Assembly (NCBI RefSeq): GCF_022763345.1
Contig: NZ_JALEGS010000047.1
Coordinates: 1 to 64,000, forward strand
Direction of reading: 5' to 3'
Length of the DNA stretch: 64,000 nucleotides
From: Phaeodactylibacter sp.
GTDB taxonomy: Bacteria > Bacteroidota > Bacteroidia > Chitinophagales > Saprospiraceae
In this document: in pieces, positions 19,401 to 26,668 of the stretch
Numbering within the stretch: the stretch's first letter is position 1
Layout of the letters: each line of letters opens with the position of its first letter
Made by a program: the position numbers and the translations under genes
Notes under the pieces: model-generated
The model's input: only the letters and a program-made list of their open reading frames with translations
The model's database searches: none
Told to the model about the DNA's origin: nothing

Positions 19401-21991
19401 TTGTGGATAATACCCAACCTGTATTCACTGATTTCCCGGCAAATACTACATTGGAGTGCGGCGAAAGTACTGATCCTGCCGATACAGGAATGCCTGGTGG
19501 TACGGATGTTTGTGGTATGGTTACGATTGATTTCAGCGATGCTTTTGCGGAAGATTGCGGCGACACGGGTATCATCACCCGTACCTGGACGGCTACTGAT
19601 GAGTGTGGCAACGTTCGGGAGCAGGATCAGTTGATCACCATCGAGGATACGACGCCGCCAAGCCTGAGCTGCCCGGATGATATCGTAGAAACGAATACCG
19701 CTGGCACCTGCGGCACTGTGGTTATCTTTATGGCTACTGCCAATGATGCCTGTAGCAGTGAAGTTATGATTACCTACAGTCAGGATCCGGGCACAGTATT
19801 CGCTGTAGGTGAAACCACTGTCACCGTCAATGCGACCGACGCCTGCAACCTGATGGCAGATGAGTGTACCTTTACGGTAACGGTTAATGATGCAGAAGAC
19901 CCGGAAATCACTTGTCCGGACAACATTACGATTGAATGCGATGAGAGCACCCTGCCCGCCAACACCGGTATGGCAACTGCTACCGACAACTGCACCTCAG
20001 GCTTAATGCCGGATTACGAAGATGAGGATATGCTCACCAATGGTCTTGGCACGATCGAACGGACCTGGAGCGTAATGGATGACACGGGGAACAGCAATGA
20101 ATGCATGCAAACGATTACCATTCAGGATACCACCGACCCCGAGTTCACCAGCTTCCCAATGGATGCTGAGGTGGAATGCGGCCAAAGCACCGACCCTGCC
20201 AGTACAGGTATGCCGGTGGCAGCGGATAACTGCTCCTCCCCTATGCCCACCTATGAAGACGGGCCAATGACAGATGGGTGCGGGGACACCGGCTCCTTTG
20301 AGCGCACCTGGACGGCTACGGATAATGTCGGCAACTCCGTCATACAGGTACAAACCATTACTATTGTCGACAACACCGCGCCGGAGTTTACCAGCTTCCC
20401 AATGGACACAGAAGTAGAATGTGGACAAAGTACCGATCCGGCCAGTACCGGTATGCCTTCCGGGGACGACCTATGCGGTACCATTGACATTAATTACGAG
20501 GATAGCTTCTCCGGAGCCTGTGGTAATTCCGGAGTCATTACACGGACCTGGACCATAACTGATGCATGCGGCAACAGCGACGAGCAAGACCAGATGATCA
20601 CCATTGAAGACACGACACCGCCCGTGCTCACCTGCCCGGACAATATAACGGTAAGCAATGATGAAGGAGACTGCGGAGCCATTGTCACTTTTGCCGCTGA
20701 GGCGAATGACAACTGCGGTTCTGTCATGGTGAACTATAGCACAGCACCAGGCAGTTTCTTTGAAGTTGGTACAACAATAGTTGAAGTCAATGGTGCTGAC
20801 GCCTGCAATAACCCTGCTATGAGCTGTACCTTCAACGTCACGGTAAATGATACAGAAGCGCCGGTCCCAGTTTGTTTGGATACAGAAATCATTATCGAAC
20901 CCGATGGCACCTTCGAAGTACCGATTGAAGATGTCATTGACTTGAGTGCCAGCACAGACAATTGTGAGTTGGGTATGGCAGAAATAGAAACAACAGTGAT
21001 CACCTGTGATGAATCAGGAAGCGTTGTGCCTGTGGAAGTCAATCTGTCAGACGCCGCAGGCAACGTTGCGAGCTGCACGGCTATGCTATTGGTCAATACC
21101 GGTGATGCCCTGCCCGAACCCTGGGAGAGTGCGGATATTGGCGAAAGTACGAGCGGCAACACTTATGCTTATAACCCCTGCGGAGAACAGTTTTCCATTA
21201 CTTCTACGGCCCAAAACACCACATTCCAGACGGAAGATGACCAGGCCTACATCAGCATTGAGCTGTGTGGTGACTTTGGCATGCAGGTACGCGTGGACAG
21301 CCTTCTTGGAGACAGCGGGTACGGTGGGATTATGATCCGGGAAAATAATGACCCTGGCGCCAAGCAAGTTAGCGTACTTTCCAATCTTACTAACCTGGTG
21401 CGCTGGGAGCATCGTCAGAATACGGATGGCTTTAAACAGACCGCTCTTTATTATAAACCCTTCCCTGTTTTCTTACGATTAATACGTAGGGGGAATCTCG
21501 TCAGAGCGCTGTACAGTAACAGCGGTAGTAATTTCCAACTCATTAGTGTCGTGGAAATTAACATGAACGAATGCCTGAAAATTGGTTTGACTGCTTTCTC
21601 CAATGACCCGTTTGGCACAACCCGTGCCGTATTTGGAGATGTTAAATACCGGGTACTGAATAACAATACCCTCTCTCAGGAAGATAGGGAATGGCTGGAA
21701 GGCGAAGTAGCAGAACAAGCCCCCACCTTCGGCATTTCGGACGAAAACATACAACTTTATCCAAACCCTGCGACCGAACAGCTTACGCTGGAATGGCAAA
21801 AGCCGGTGGAACAGCCTGTGAACCTCATTTTACATAACGAACTGGGGCAAGCTATCGAGACCCGAATCCTTGAGCCAGGCAGCATTCAAACCACCTGGGA
21901 TGTCAGTCAGCTGGCAACCGGGCTGTACCTGATTGAGGTTAGGGCAGCAGACGGTCAGGCGCAGTTGCTCCGGTTTATCAAGACGAAGTAA
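13427..21991 (+). CDS. Giant multidomain (CUB-like, Ig, DUF11-like, HYR) surface protein with T9SS sorting signal
   Basis: This is the largest gene, 2854 residues. The signal peptide ends at ILAQ (about residue 31). Three CUB-like cysteine domains (about 31-148, 308-430, 590-700; motifs FY.YCY, AFEVCP, DECLIFV) alternate with five YSG-type Ig repeats. Residues ~777-1832 hold eight DUF11-like repeats (L.FT..N......ISFTDDL...LSG.....NxCGTGS...G...LTGG.L..G.SCTFTV..). Residues ~1835-2476 hold eight HYR-like domains (ITCP.NITIECDES..P; FERTWTATD), arranged as a duplicated block of four. A cysteine-containing Ig-like segment, the jelly-roll-like domain (GGIMIREN, VFLRLIRRGN, IGLTAFSNDP) and a T9SS type A domain (LYPNPATEQL) end the protein. 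A very long surface adhesin or filament is likely (inference). Confidence 0.92.
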   Translation: MLSPKKRLTQWIPAALLVAVAILSPEFILAQCDAGEEFYSYCYTLPEVNTTAFEVCPDDPTATVEAEIIQAGFLHNPPTFVATLTVYEGSIAPGNIVFGPAGTGVAGETLTSTNAGDCLIFVINASNSFGVSCQSGGVNTELQVCASDVGGTAPVTFFAPNDLCETDGVQSGLSGGMPTGGVYSGDGVNDNGDGTYDFNPATAGVGITTITYTVGGNSAMDDVEVFASPMASFIAPADVCIDAGLQMGLSGGSPSGGTYSGPGVTDNGDGTYDFNPGIAGLGVHTISYTIPGICEETAMDDIEVLAACGCPAGQSSFFYCYDNNESNTVAFEVCPTAGQSPKATITAGTIGSFFTMDGDVLQVYSGTSGSGTSGTLVSGPLTGDLSNTVINGPAADECLIFVISSGPIGSCATGNGLPLETGLAVCGENVAPEVNVMALADLCITAGIQTGLSGGNPEGGVYSGPGVTDDNNGMTYAFDPAVAGVGVHTITYTFGGEMGTDEVEVFESGVVSLTALADLCVDAGLQQDLTGGTPAGGTYSGPGVTDNGNGTYDFNPGVAGVGIHILSYTQPGGCEETAMDDVEVTEACGCPSGQLSRYACFGNNQAEGTIFEICPDAGKVGQTNIIAGTLGLDDVLTVYQGSTGSGSTILFGPATGTNLSGETITGTAIDECLIFVLSTGPVTSCQDGFEAAIQVCGQSTEPNLAFTAPADVNIDTPTLTGQGGGTPTGGVYSGPGVSDDGNGMTYSFNPAGAGVGVHTITYTVNGSMVSDDIEVFDILPSFSSAFSPNDIGPLSSSRLTFTIDNTGSPNPLTGISFTNTLPSGLVIADAPGLETTCSGGALSGPSGGTTLTYTDGELTAGASCTVSINVVSTSASAATITNTSGDLTSERGNSGNTMADIQINVSRPGFYKNFAPGSVTVGQPSRLTLTVDNTLSTSNVQNISFTDPLPVGMVAASPSNFETDCAGFTVGSFSQPATITLSEDGTSLNAFSIFLDAGATCSVSFDVVPELGVETLENVTSALGTQTGSSGFATATLNVNQPGEIFLEKSFNNDPVAPGEMVDLTFTVSNLSRDENLTDISFTDDLDATLSGLVAVGLPQNNVCGTGSTLSGTNTLTLTGGNLPSEGSCTFTVTLQVPAGAATGIYPNTTSAITANTSGGAISGDPAQDNLAIKIVPNFTKTFQSTEAVPGSTVDLEFSLTNPSTTETITDISFTDDLAAFLSGAQVISGTGANLCGTGSFVIFSTSGGNSTLTLTAGNVAPGGNCNFTVTLSIPEGTSGGAYTNTTSLLSSTTNGETTFSAGASDDLTILPAPKITKSLVEGAVLAGETATLEFTIDYTDEATYNATNISFTDDLDAFLSGTVVSGPLPTNPCGTGSAFTGTSNLELTGGELSPGGSCTFQVTIQTPASALPGVYTNTTSSLSSTVNGLSASSPAGTDQLIISGLEASLTVLNNPVVAGDLATLEFSFENISTVDLTNLFFTLSLPSGFSAEGLPESDVVGIGSQISGTTTLTLNGGNLTPGTSETFTVDIRVPASADDNQYGLATSQISANFDGDATTLPPLNTTLEVQSELIGIEKTFLPNSTVPGGTVEAIYTLTNLSDAYDLENIEFTDDFDAVLSGLSIAMLPVAPCGGNATGTSVLNISGASVTAGNSCMFTVTLQVPDPADGGIYTSTSSALTGSTVGDGYTVTGSPATDELTIESINLEKSFPGVSVIAGNSTTLQFTLTNNGATEVSGISFTDDLSAMVSGLTFNGSAQTNICGTGSVLSGSGSTLLSFTGGTLAPGSNCTFSVELDAACDISSDTYTNTTSLVSSNGLSVGEPATADLEIQAENTPPDITCPENITIECDESTMPSNTGMATATDNCTSGLTPDYEDEDMLTNGLGTIERTWSVMDDAGNSDDCVQVITIQDTTDPEFTSFPMDAEVECGASTDPASTGTPMAADNCSTPTPEYEDGAMTDGCGSTGSFERTWTATDNAGNMVMQVQTITIVDNTQPVFTDFPANTTLECGESTDPADTGMPGGTDVCGMVTIDFSDAFAEDCGDTGIITRTWTATDECGNVREQDQLITIEDTTPPSLSCPDDIVETNTAGTCGTVVIFMATANDACSSEVMITYSQDPGTVFAVGETTVTVNATDACNLMADECTFTVTVNDAEDPEITCPDNITIECDESTLPANTGMATATDNCTSGLMPDYEDEDMLTNGLGTIERTWSVMDDTGNSNECMQTITIQDTTDPEFTSFPMDAEVECGQSTDPASTGMPVAADNCSSPMPTYEDGPMTDGCGDTGSFERTWTATDNVGNSVIQVQTITIVDNTAPEFTSFPMDTEVECGQSTDPASTGMPSGDDLCGTIDINYEDSFSGACGNSGVITRTWTITDACGNSDEQDQMITIEDTTPPVLTCPDNITVSNDEGDCGAIVTFAAEANDNCGSVMVNYSTAPGSFFEVGTTIVEVNGADACNNPAMSCTFNVTVNDTEAPVPVCLDTEIIIEPDGTFEVPIEDVIDLSASTDNCELGMAEIETTVITCDESGSVVPVEVNLSDAAGNVASCTAMLLVNTGDALPEPWESADIGESTSGNTYAYNPCGEQFSITSTAQNTTFQTEDDQAYISIELCGDFGMQVRVDSLLGDSGYGGIMIRENNDPGAKQVSVLSNLTNLVRWEHRQNTDGFKQTALYYKPFPVFLRLIRRGNLVRALYSNSGSNFQLISVVEINMNECLKIGLTAFSNDPFGTTRAVFGDVKYRVLNNNTLSQEDREWLEGEVAEQAPTFGISDENIQLYPNPATEQLTLEWQKPVEQPVNLILHNELGQAIETRILEPGSIQTTWDVSQLATGLYLIEVRAADGQAQLLRFIKTK
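18929..20854 (+). repeat. 963-bp tandem duplication of a four-domain HYR-like block
   Basis: Four consecutive domains (openings ITCPENITIECDES, FTSFPMDAEVECG, an ECGxSTDPA-type domain and a CPDDI/CPDNI HYR domain) occur in the same order twice. The stretch encoding PDYEDEDMLTNG starts at about 19048 and again at 20011, giving a period of 963 bases (321 codons). Block 1 is about 18929-19891 and block 2 about 19892-20854. Corresponding domains of the two blocks are far more alike than neighbouring domains, so the four-domain block was duplicated as a unit. Confidence 0.85.
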
Positions 21992-22011
21992 AACAAGAGC
22001 CATTTTCTTCA

Positions 22012-22048
22012 AGCCCCGGTAGTACCGTAGTATTACCGGGGCTGTTTT
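22012..22048 (+). terminator. Rho-independent terminator
   Basis: AGCCCCGGTA pairs perfectly with TACCGGGGCT around a 12-base spacer, followed by GTTTTA. It lies 20 bases after the stop of the 2854-residue gene. Confidence 0.85.
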
Positions 22049-22049
22049 A

Positions 22050-22082
22050 TTGGGTTTTCCTGAATGGATATTATTACTTTTG
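22050..22082 (+). promoter_or_regulatory. Bacteroidota-type promoter of the thioredoxin-like lipoprotein gene
   Basis: TTGG at 22050-22053 (-33) and TACTTTTG at 22075-22082 (-7, consensus TAnnTTTG) are about 22 bases apart, within the known range. Transcription would start near 22089, giving a ~29-base leader before the ATG at 22118 and excluding the further-upstream ATG at 22064. Confidence 0.6.
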
Positions 22083-22117
22083 CGCAGCAAATTGTTGAAA
22101 GTCTTAATACGCACAAT

Positions 22118-23605
22118 ATGAAACCAATACTAATAGCCGTTTTGGCCCTTTTTATCATGGGCTGCAATTCTCCGGCTTCTCAGGGAGCCAGCAACACGAA
22201 CGATAGTGCCCCAACTCCCGCTACGCCTATGGCTGTCCGCGACAATTCTCCTGCTGAGGCCCCGGACATCACACTTACGCTTTCCGGCATACAGGCCGGC
22301 AGCCCCGTATCCCTCATCGGTCACCTCAACGAACAGCGCTTCCGGGCCGACTCTACAGTTGTGGGACAGGGTGGCGTTATTCATTTTCAAAGATCAGAGC
22401 CCTATCTGCCTGGCTTCTACTACATTCTTATTCCTCAGCAGGCGGTGGTCCAACTCCTGATTGATAAAGACCAGACGATGCAGCTTCAGGCGGATGCCGG
22501 TGATGTGGTTGGCACCATGCAGGTGGAAGGGAATCTCGAAAATGAGATACTGTACCAAAACCTGCAGTTTGAGCAAAACCAGTCCCCAAAATTTGATGCC
22601 ATCTCCAGCCAACTGCAGGGACTGCAGAAGGGATCTGCAGAATACGAACGCCTTACCGCCGAACGGAGCGCACTGATACAGGAGCGCAAAGCACACCTGC
22701 AAAGCCTGTTTGAGCAATATCCTAACACCTTCTTCACCAGCTACAAACGTGCCGGGCAAAATCCGGACCTCCGCGAGCCCAAACGCCCGGATGGCAGCAT
22801 CGATACCGAAGCACAGGTATACTACTTCCGGCAGGACTTTTGGAATGGCGTGGACTTTACCGATGAGCGCCTGTTGCGCACGCCCGTCATTTTCAATAAG
22901 CTCAACCGGTACATCACCGAACTAACGGCTCAAAACCCGGATTCTCTGAGAGCTGCCACTAAATTCCTGATGGATAAAGTGGTTGACAACGAAGCCACTA
23001 AAGAGTACCTCAAATTCTTCGCCAACTGGATTACCCTGAAGTATGAGCCAACTAAGACTACGCTCATGGATGCAGAGGCGATGTATGTATTTATGGTGCA
23101 AAACTACTTTACAAAGGAGCGGGCATTTTGGTCAGACTCCATGAATATATACGGCTTGCAGCAGCGGGCCGAGGAAATGGCAGGCAGTCTGGTTGGCCAT
23201 AAAGCGCCCAATGTGACTTCCTTTGCTCCTGATGGTTCCGAGAAAACACTGCTTGACCTTAAAGCGCCTTACCTGATCGTTTACATGTACAACCCTACCT
23301 GTGAGCACTGCATGGAGCAAACGCCCAAACTGGTCAACTTCTACCGGGAGTGGAAAAACAAAGGCGTCGATGTCTACGGTATCGCATTGGATACCGACCA
23401 AAAGGAATGGACAGATTACATTAAGAAAACTGGCATGAGCTGGACCAATGTCTTCGACCCTTCCAACCGTTCCATCTACGGCAAATACTACGTAGATGTC
23501 ACACCCGAGATCTATGTAATCGGGCCTGACCGGAAGATTATCGCTAAAAATATTAAGGTCAACCAGATTGAGGAAGTCATCCGGCGAGACAAAGAGCAGA
23601 GATAG
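22118..23605 (+). CDS. Thioredoxin-fold (TlpA-like) lipoprotein
   Basis: This is a 495-residue predicted lipoprotein. I chose the start at MKPILIAVLALFIMGC because it gives a lipobox and follows a good promoter; an in-frame ATG 54 bases earlier would bury the signal. The N-terminal ~100 residues after the signal resemble the DUF4369-type beta domain found in Bacteroidota thiol-disulfide proteins (LTLSGIQAGSPVSL, FRADSTVV). A helical middle part resembles DUF5106. The C-terminal ~140 residues are thioredoxin-like: GHKAPNVTSFAPDG, then YMYNPTCEHCMEQTPKL with the active-site CEHC, and the cis-Pro region VDVTPEIYVI. It probably acts as a periplasmic thiol-disulfide oxidoreductase, useful in a neighbourhood full of cysteine-rich secreted proteins (inference). 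It has its own terminator downstream. Confidence 0.85.
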   Translation: MKPILIAVLALFIMGCNSPASQGASNTNDSAPTPATPMAVRDNSPAEAPDITLTLSGIQAGSPVSLIGHLNEQRFRADSTVVGQGGVIHFQRSEPYLPGFYYILIPQQAVVQLLIDKDQTMQLQADAGDVVGTMQVEGNLENEILYQNLQFEQNQSPKFDAISSQLQGLQKGSAEYERLTAERSALIQERKAHLQSLFEQYPNTFFTSYKRAGQNPDLREPKRPDGSIDTEAQVYYFRQDFWNGVDFTDERLLRTPVIFNKLNRYITELTAQNPDSLRAATKFLMDKVVDNEATKEYLKFFANWITLKYEPTKTTLMDAEAMYVFMVQNYFTKERAFWSDSMNIYGLQQRAEEMAGSLVGHKAPNVTSFAPDGSEKTLLDLKAPYLIVYMYNPTCEHCMEQTPKLVNFYREWKNKGVDVYGIALDTDQKEWTDYIKKTGMSWTNVFDPSNRSIYGKYYVDVTPEIYVIGPDRKIIAKNIKVNQIEEVIRRDKEQR

Positions 23606-23654
23606 TGCACAGGCATTTCTGGTCTACTAAAACAACAGCATGACTACCTACGGG

Positions 23655-23689
23655 GTACCTCCTGAAAAAATCAGGAGGTACTTTTTTTT
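23655..23689 (+). terminator. Rho-independent terminator
   Basis: GTACCTCCTGA pairs perfectly with TCAGGAGGTAC around AAAAA, followed by eight T residues. It is the strongest terminator in the window and ends the TlpA-like gene. Confidence 0.95.
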
Positions 23690-23912
23690 GCTATCAGGAA
23701 AAGATAGACACCCAAAGAACCAATCGATGCTCATTTTTTCCTATCTTGAGTACGTATTTCTTTGAACAAGCACCACTACCGATTGCTTCCCGGAAAATCC
23801 GGGATCTTCACAACAAACACTTCGTACAGCCAGCCTTAGTATTTCATTATCTTGCATGAACATGCGGGTTTTTGTCCTATAACAAATCATTGATCACTCA
23901 AATATTTATACC
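23690..23912. other. Leader of the S74-domain gene
   Basis: No gene is visible. A TCCCGG/CCGGGA hairpin (23788-23804) and a GCATGAACATGC palindrome (about 23853-23864) are present. I did not find a convincing -33/-7 pair. Confidence 0.3.
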
Positions 23913-25862
23913 ATGGCCCTAAGACGCTTTACAATAACCCCGCTTTTAGTAGCGACGCTATTGTGCAACCTTAGTCTATCAGCTCAGGAGTATGTCAACA
24001 GCATTGGCGTAAACGCTTCCCAAACGGAGTTTACTGTAAATATGGTTGCGCCGGATGCATTCCTTATGGAAATCAGCGGCCCCTCGGATTATTACTGGCG
24101 TGCTGAAGTTGCCGACCAAAGAGATATTACCATCGGCAACACCCTGCCCGATGGGGAGCTGATGCCTGACGGTCAGTACACCCTTCAGGTAACGCCAATC
24201 TTCAAACTCTCCGAAGCGCAGAGAGCAGAACTACAGGCCATTAGAGCGCAACAGGATGAAGAAGCCCTTAAAGCCTTCCGGACATTGCATCAATTGCCCT
24301 CATCGGTAGAGCGCTACACGGTCTACTATCAAATTCAGGACGGTAAATTTGCAGACCCCAACCTCAAGGAACCCAAGACAGCGCACTATGCCTATCAGTG
24401 GGACCACCAAGCTGCCCCGCAATTTATTGACCCACCTGCGACCTTTGCCAGCATCACTCATAAAAAGCTTCACTACGCAAAGCGAATCTTGGCCCAGGCA
24501 GAACCGATGGCCACCGACAACACCCCACTGGCAGAAGATGCCCAGGTTTTTGTTCAGGATGTCATCATTCAGGGCAGTAGCTGTGTTGGGTTTGATTGTG
24601 TCAACGGGGAATCTTTTGGTTTCGATACGCAGCGTTATAAGGAAAATAACCTCCGTATTCATTTTAATGACACTAGTAACAGTGCCTCATTCCCTTCATC
24701 CGATTGGCGGATTACTATCAATGACTCTTCAAATGGCGGTGCCAACTACTTCAGCATTGATGATGCAACATCCGGGCGGTCGCCTTTCCGGATTGAAGCT
24801 TCCGCTCCCTCCAATGCTCTGTATGTCGACAATGGCGGAGATGTAGGCTTCGGTACATCCACACCGGTTGTCGAAATGCACTCCAAGGATGGAGACACCC
24901 CCACGCTGCGCCTCGAACAGGATGGCTCCAGTGGCTGGACTCCTCAAACCTGGGATATTGCAGGAAACGAAACGAATTTCTTCATCCGTGATGTTACAGG
25001 CGGCTCCAGTCTACCCTTCAAAATCAAACCAGGCGCAGATGACAACAGCCTGGTAATTAATAACGACAACAATATTGGGATCGGCACACAAAACCCAACT
25101 TCCAAGTTACAACTGGAGTCTGGCAACTTGTACCTCAAATCAGGTAATGTTGGGATAAATACTGTCCCAAACGCTTCAACTGGCCTTACCGTTCAGGGAG
25201 GTGCCAACATTTCGGGCAATTCACTTTTTTCCGGAAACATTACCATTCTTACCTCTTCCGGTTTTTCTGTTTTTAATGGGATGTTCGAACCCATGATGGT
25301 CCTGGATGGGACTACAGGATTTCTTGGCCTGGGGGATCTGCCTTCGGTTGGCCACTTACTTACATTGGGTGCGGATGATGCCGTAAAGCCCGGTGGCGGT
25401 TCTTGGAGCACGCCCTCCGACCGCAGGCTGAAGGAGGATATCCGTAATTTCGAAGACGGCCTTGAATTGCTCATGAGTATTCGCCCGGTCCGATACCGCT
25501 ACAATGGCAAACTGAATATGCCTACTGATAAAGATTATATTGGCATTATTGCACAGGAAATGCAGGAACTCGCGCCGTATGCTGTCCGCTCCCTGAATTT
25601 AGAATCTGATCAGGAGGAAAGCAAAGGCTATCTTGCCTTCGACGACACGCCTCTTATATATATTACCATCAATGCCATACAGGAGCAGCAGGCAGTCATC
25701 GAGGCACAACAGCAGGAAATCGATGAACTGAAGGCTCAACTTTCAGAAATGGAGGCCCTCAAAGCTCAAATGGAGGCCCTTTCTGTTATGGTTGGTCAAT
25801 TACAGGATCAGCAGCAAGCCGGGGCTACACCGGCTGCTTCAGCAGCTCGTACAAAAAAATAA
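23913..25862 (+). CDS. Secreted tail-fibre-like protein with S74 endosialidase-chaperone domain
   Basis: The protein has 649 residues with a signal peptide ending LSLSAQ. The middle part has short repeats typical of fibrous beta structure (VGFGTSTP, IGIGTQNPTSKL, VGINTVPNASTGL, DNGGDVGFG). Residues ~500-590 are an intramolecular chaperone domain of the peptidase S74 family: SDRRLKEDI with the serine at which such domains cut themselves, then SIRPVRYRYNG and GIIAQEMQELAPYAV. A C-terminal coiled coil follows (EQQAVIEAQQQEIDELKAQL). In phage and bacterial fibres the S74 domain drives trimerisation and is then released; here it is probably part of a cell-surface fibre, since no phage genes are near. 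It is followed after 38 bases by a small T9SS protein, most likely in one operon. Confidence 0.88.
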   Translation: MALRRFTITPLLVATLLCNLSLSAQEYVNSIGVNASQTEFTVNMVAPDAFLMEISGPSDYYWRAEVADQRDITIGNTLPDGELMPDGQYTLQVTPIFKLSEAQRAELQAIRAQQDEEALKAFRTLHQLPSSVERYTVYYQIQDGKFADPNLKEPKTAHYAYQWDHQAAPQFIDPPATFASITHKKLHYAKRILAQAEPMATDNTPLAEDAQVFVQDVIIQGSSCVGFDCVNGESFGFDTQRYKENNLRIHFNDTSNSASFPSSDWRITINDSSNGGANYFSIDDATSGRSPFRIEASAPSNALYVDNGGDVGFGTSTPVVEMHSKDGDTPTLRLEQDGSSGWTPQTWDIAGNETNFFIRDVTGGSSLPFKIKPGADDNSLVINNDNNIGIGTQNPTSKLQLESGNLYLKSGNVGINTVPNASTGLTVQGGANISGNSLFSGNITILTSSGFSVFNGMFEPMMVLDGTTGFLGLGDLPSVGHLLTLGADDAVKPGGGSWSTPSDRRLKEDIRNFEDGLELLMSIRPVRYRYNGKLNMPTDKDYIGIIAQEMQELAPYAVRSLNLESDQEESKGYLAFDDTPLIYITINAIQEQQAVIEAQQQEIDELKAQLSEMEALKAQMEALSVMVGQLQDQQQAGATPAASAARTKK

Positions 25863-25900
25863 AATCACCGGAAACGCTAAAATCAAAAGCGAACAAGACC

Positions 25901-26587
25901 ATGAAAAATACAATTACGTTCATCATCATGCTATGCCTGGTCATCGCCGGAACGCCTCTCCTGGCCCAGGAGCAGACAACCGTGCTTAATAATGGCAGAT
26001 CGGCAGGTATGACTCCATCACCAGTCCAAAAGTCCGGTACTCCAACCAATGACCGGTCCCATGAGAATTCAGATCAGGACTGGGATGTCCACAGAAACCT
26101 CCCAAAACAGAAGGAGGAAACCCTGATATACCCGCAGGATGTCCTGGTACTACAGGACGAGCTTTTCAATACGTCCTCCCGGCAGGAAGTAGTAGAGCAA
26201 CTGGAAGCCATGAAAGCACTGCTGCGGCAACTACAGGCAGATCAGGAAGCGCTGAAACGCGAAAACGAAATTTTCCGCCGCAGTCTTGCATCCTGTTGCG
26301 CTGCTGATGAAACCGGCCTTGGCGTCAAAGATGCCTACCTGTTACAGAATGCCCCAAATCCTTTCATCAACAACACCCGCATTGAGTACTTCGTACCCCG
26401 CAACCTGGGCAGTGCGGTCATTGAACTGCGCGATATCAAAGGCGCATTGATTGCTTCCTACCCGGTGCAGCCCGGCAAAAGCAGCCTGAATATTGACCGC
26501 AACAACCTCGACGCCGGTAGCTACCTCTACGCTTTGGTAGTGGACGGCCAGATGGTAGATACCAAAGTGATGATTTTCAAGCCCTAG
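25901..26587 (+). CDS. Small coiled-coil protein with T9SS type A sorting domain
   Basis: The protein has 228 residues, with signal peptide ending TPLLAQ, a polar linker, and a coiled coil (residues ~75-125, SRQEVVEQLEAMKALLRQL and onward). The C-terminal ~80 residues are of the T9SS type A class: LLQNAPNPFINNTRIEYFV, then IELRDIKGALIASYPV and LDAGSYLYALVVDG. It starts 38 bases after the S74-domain gene. The preceding protein lacks a sorting domain, and both end or begin in coiled coils, so this protein may assist its export or anchoring (inference). Confidence 0.8.
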   Translation: MKNTITFIIMLCLVIAGTPLLAQEQTTVLNNGRSAGMTPSPVQKSGTPTNDRSHENSDQDWDVHRNLPKQKEETLIYPQDVLVLQDELFNTSSRQEVVEQLEAMKALLRQLQADQEALKRENEIFRRSLASCCAADETGLGVKDAYLLQNAPNPFINNTRIEYFVPRNLGSAVIELRDIKGALIASYPVQPGKSSLNIDRNNLDAGSYLYALVVDGQMVDTKVMIFKP

Positions 26588-26607
26588 AAAAGCAAGGCCT
26601 TGTTTCT

Positions 26608-26640
26608 AATGGCAGGTTCCAGTAGATGGGGCCTGCCATT
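26608..26640 (+). terminator. Possible terminator hairpin
   Basis: AATGGCAGG pairs perfectly with CCTGCCATT around a 15-base loop, followed by CTTAGTTCCTT, a weak T tract. It lies between the T9SS protein gene and the ASPIC/UnbV gene. Confidence 0.45.
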
Positions 26641-26668
26641 CTTAGTTCCTTCAAAAAAGACCTGCAAA

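Noticed and set aside
26600..26668. Longer start for the ASPIC/UnbV protein
   Set aside because: It would run through a hairpin and put 23 residues before the signal peptide.
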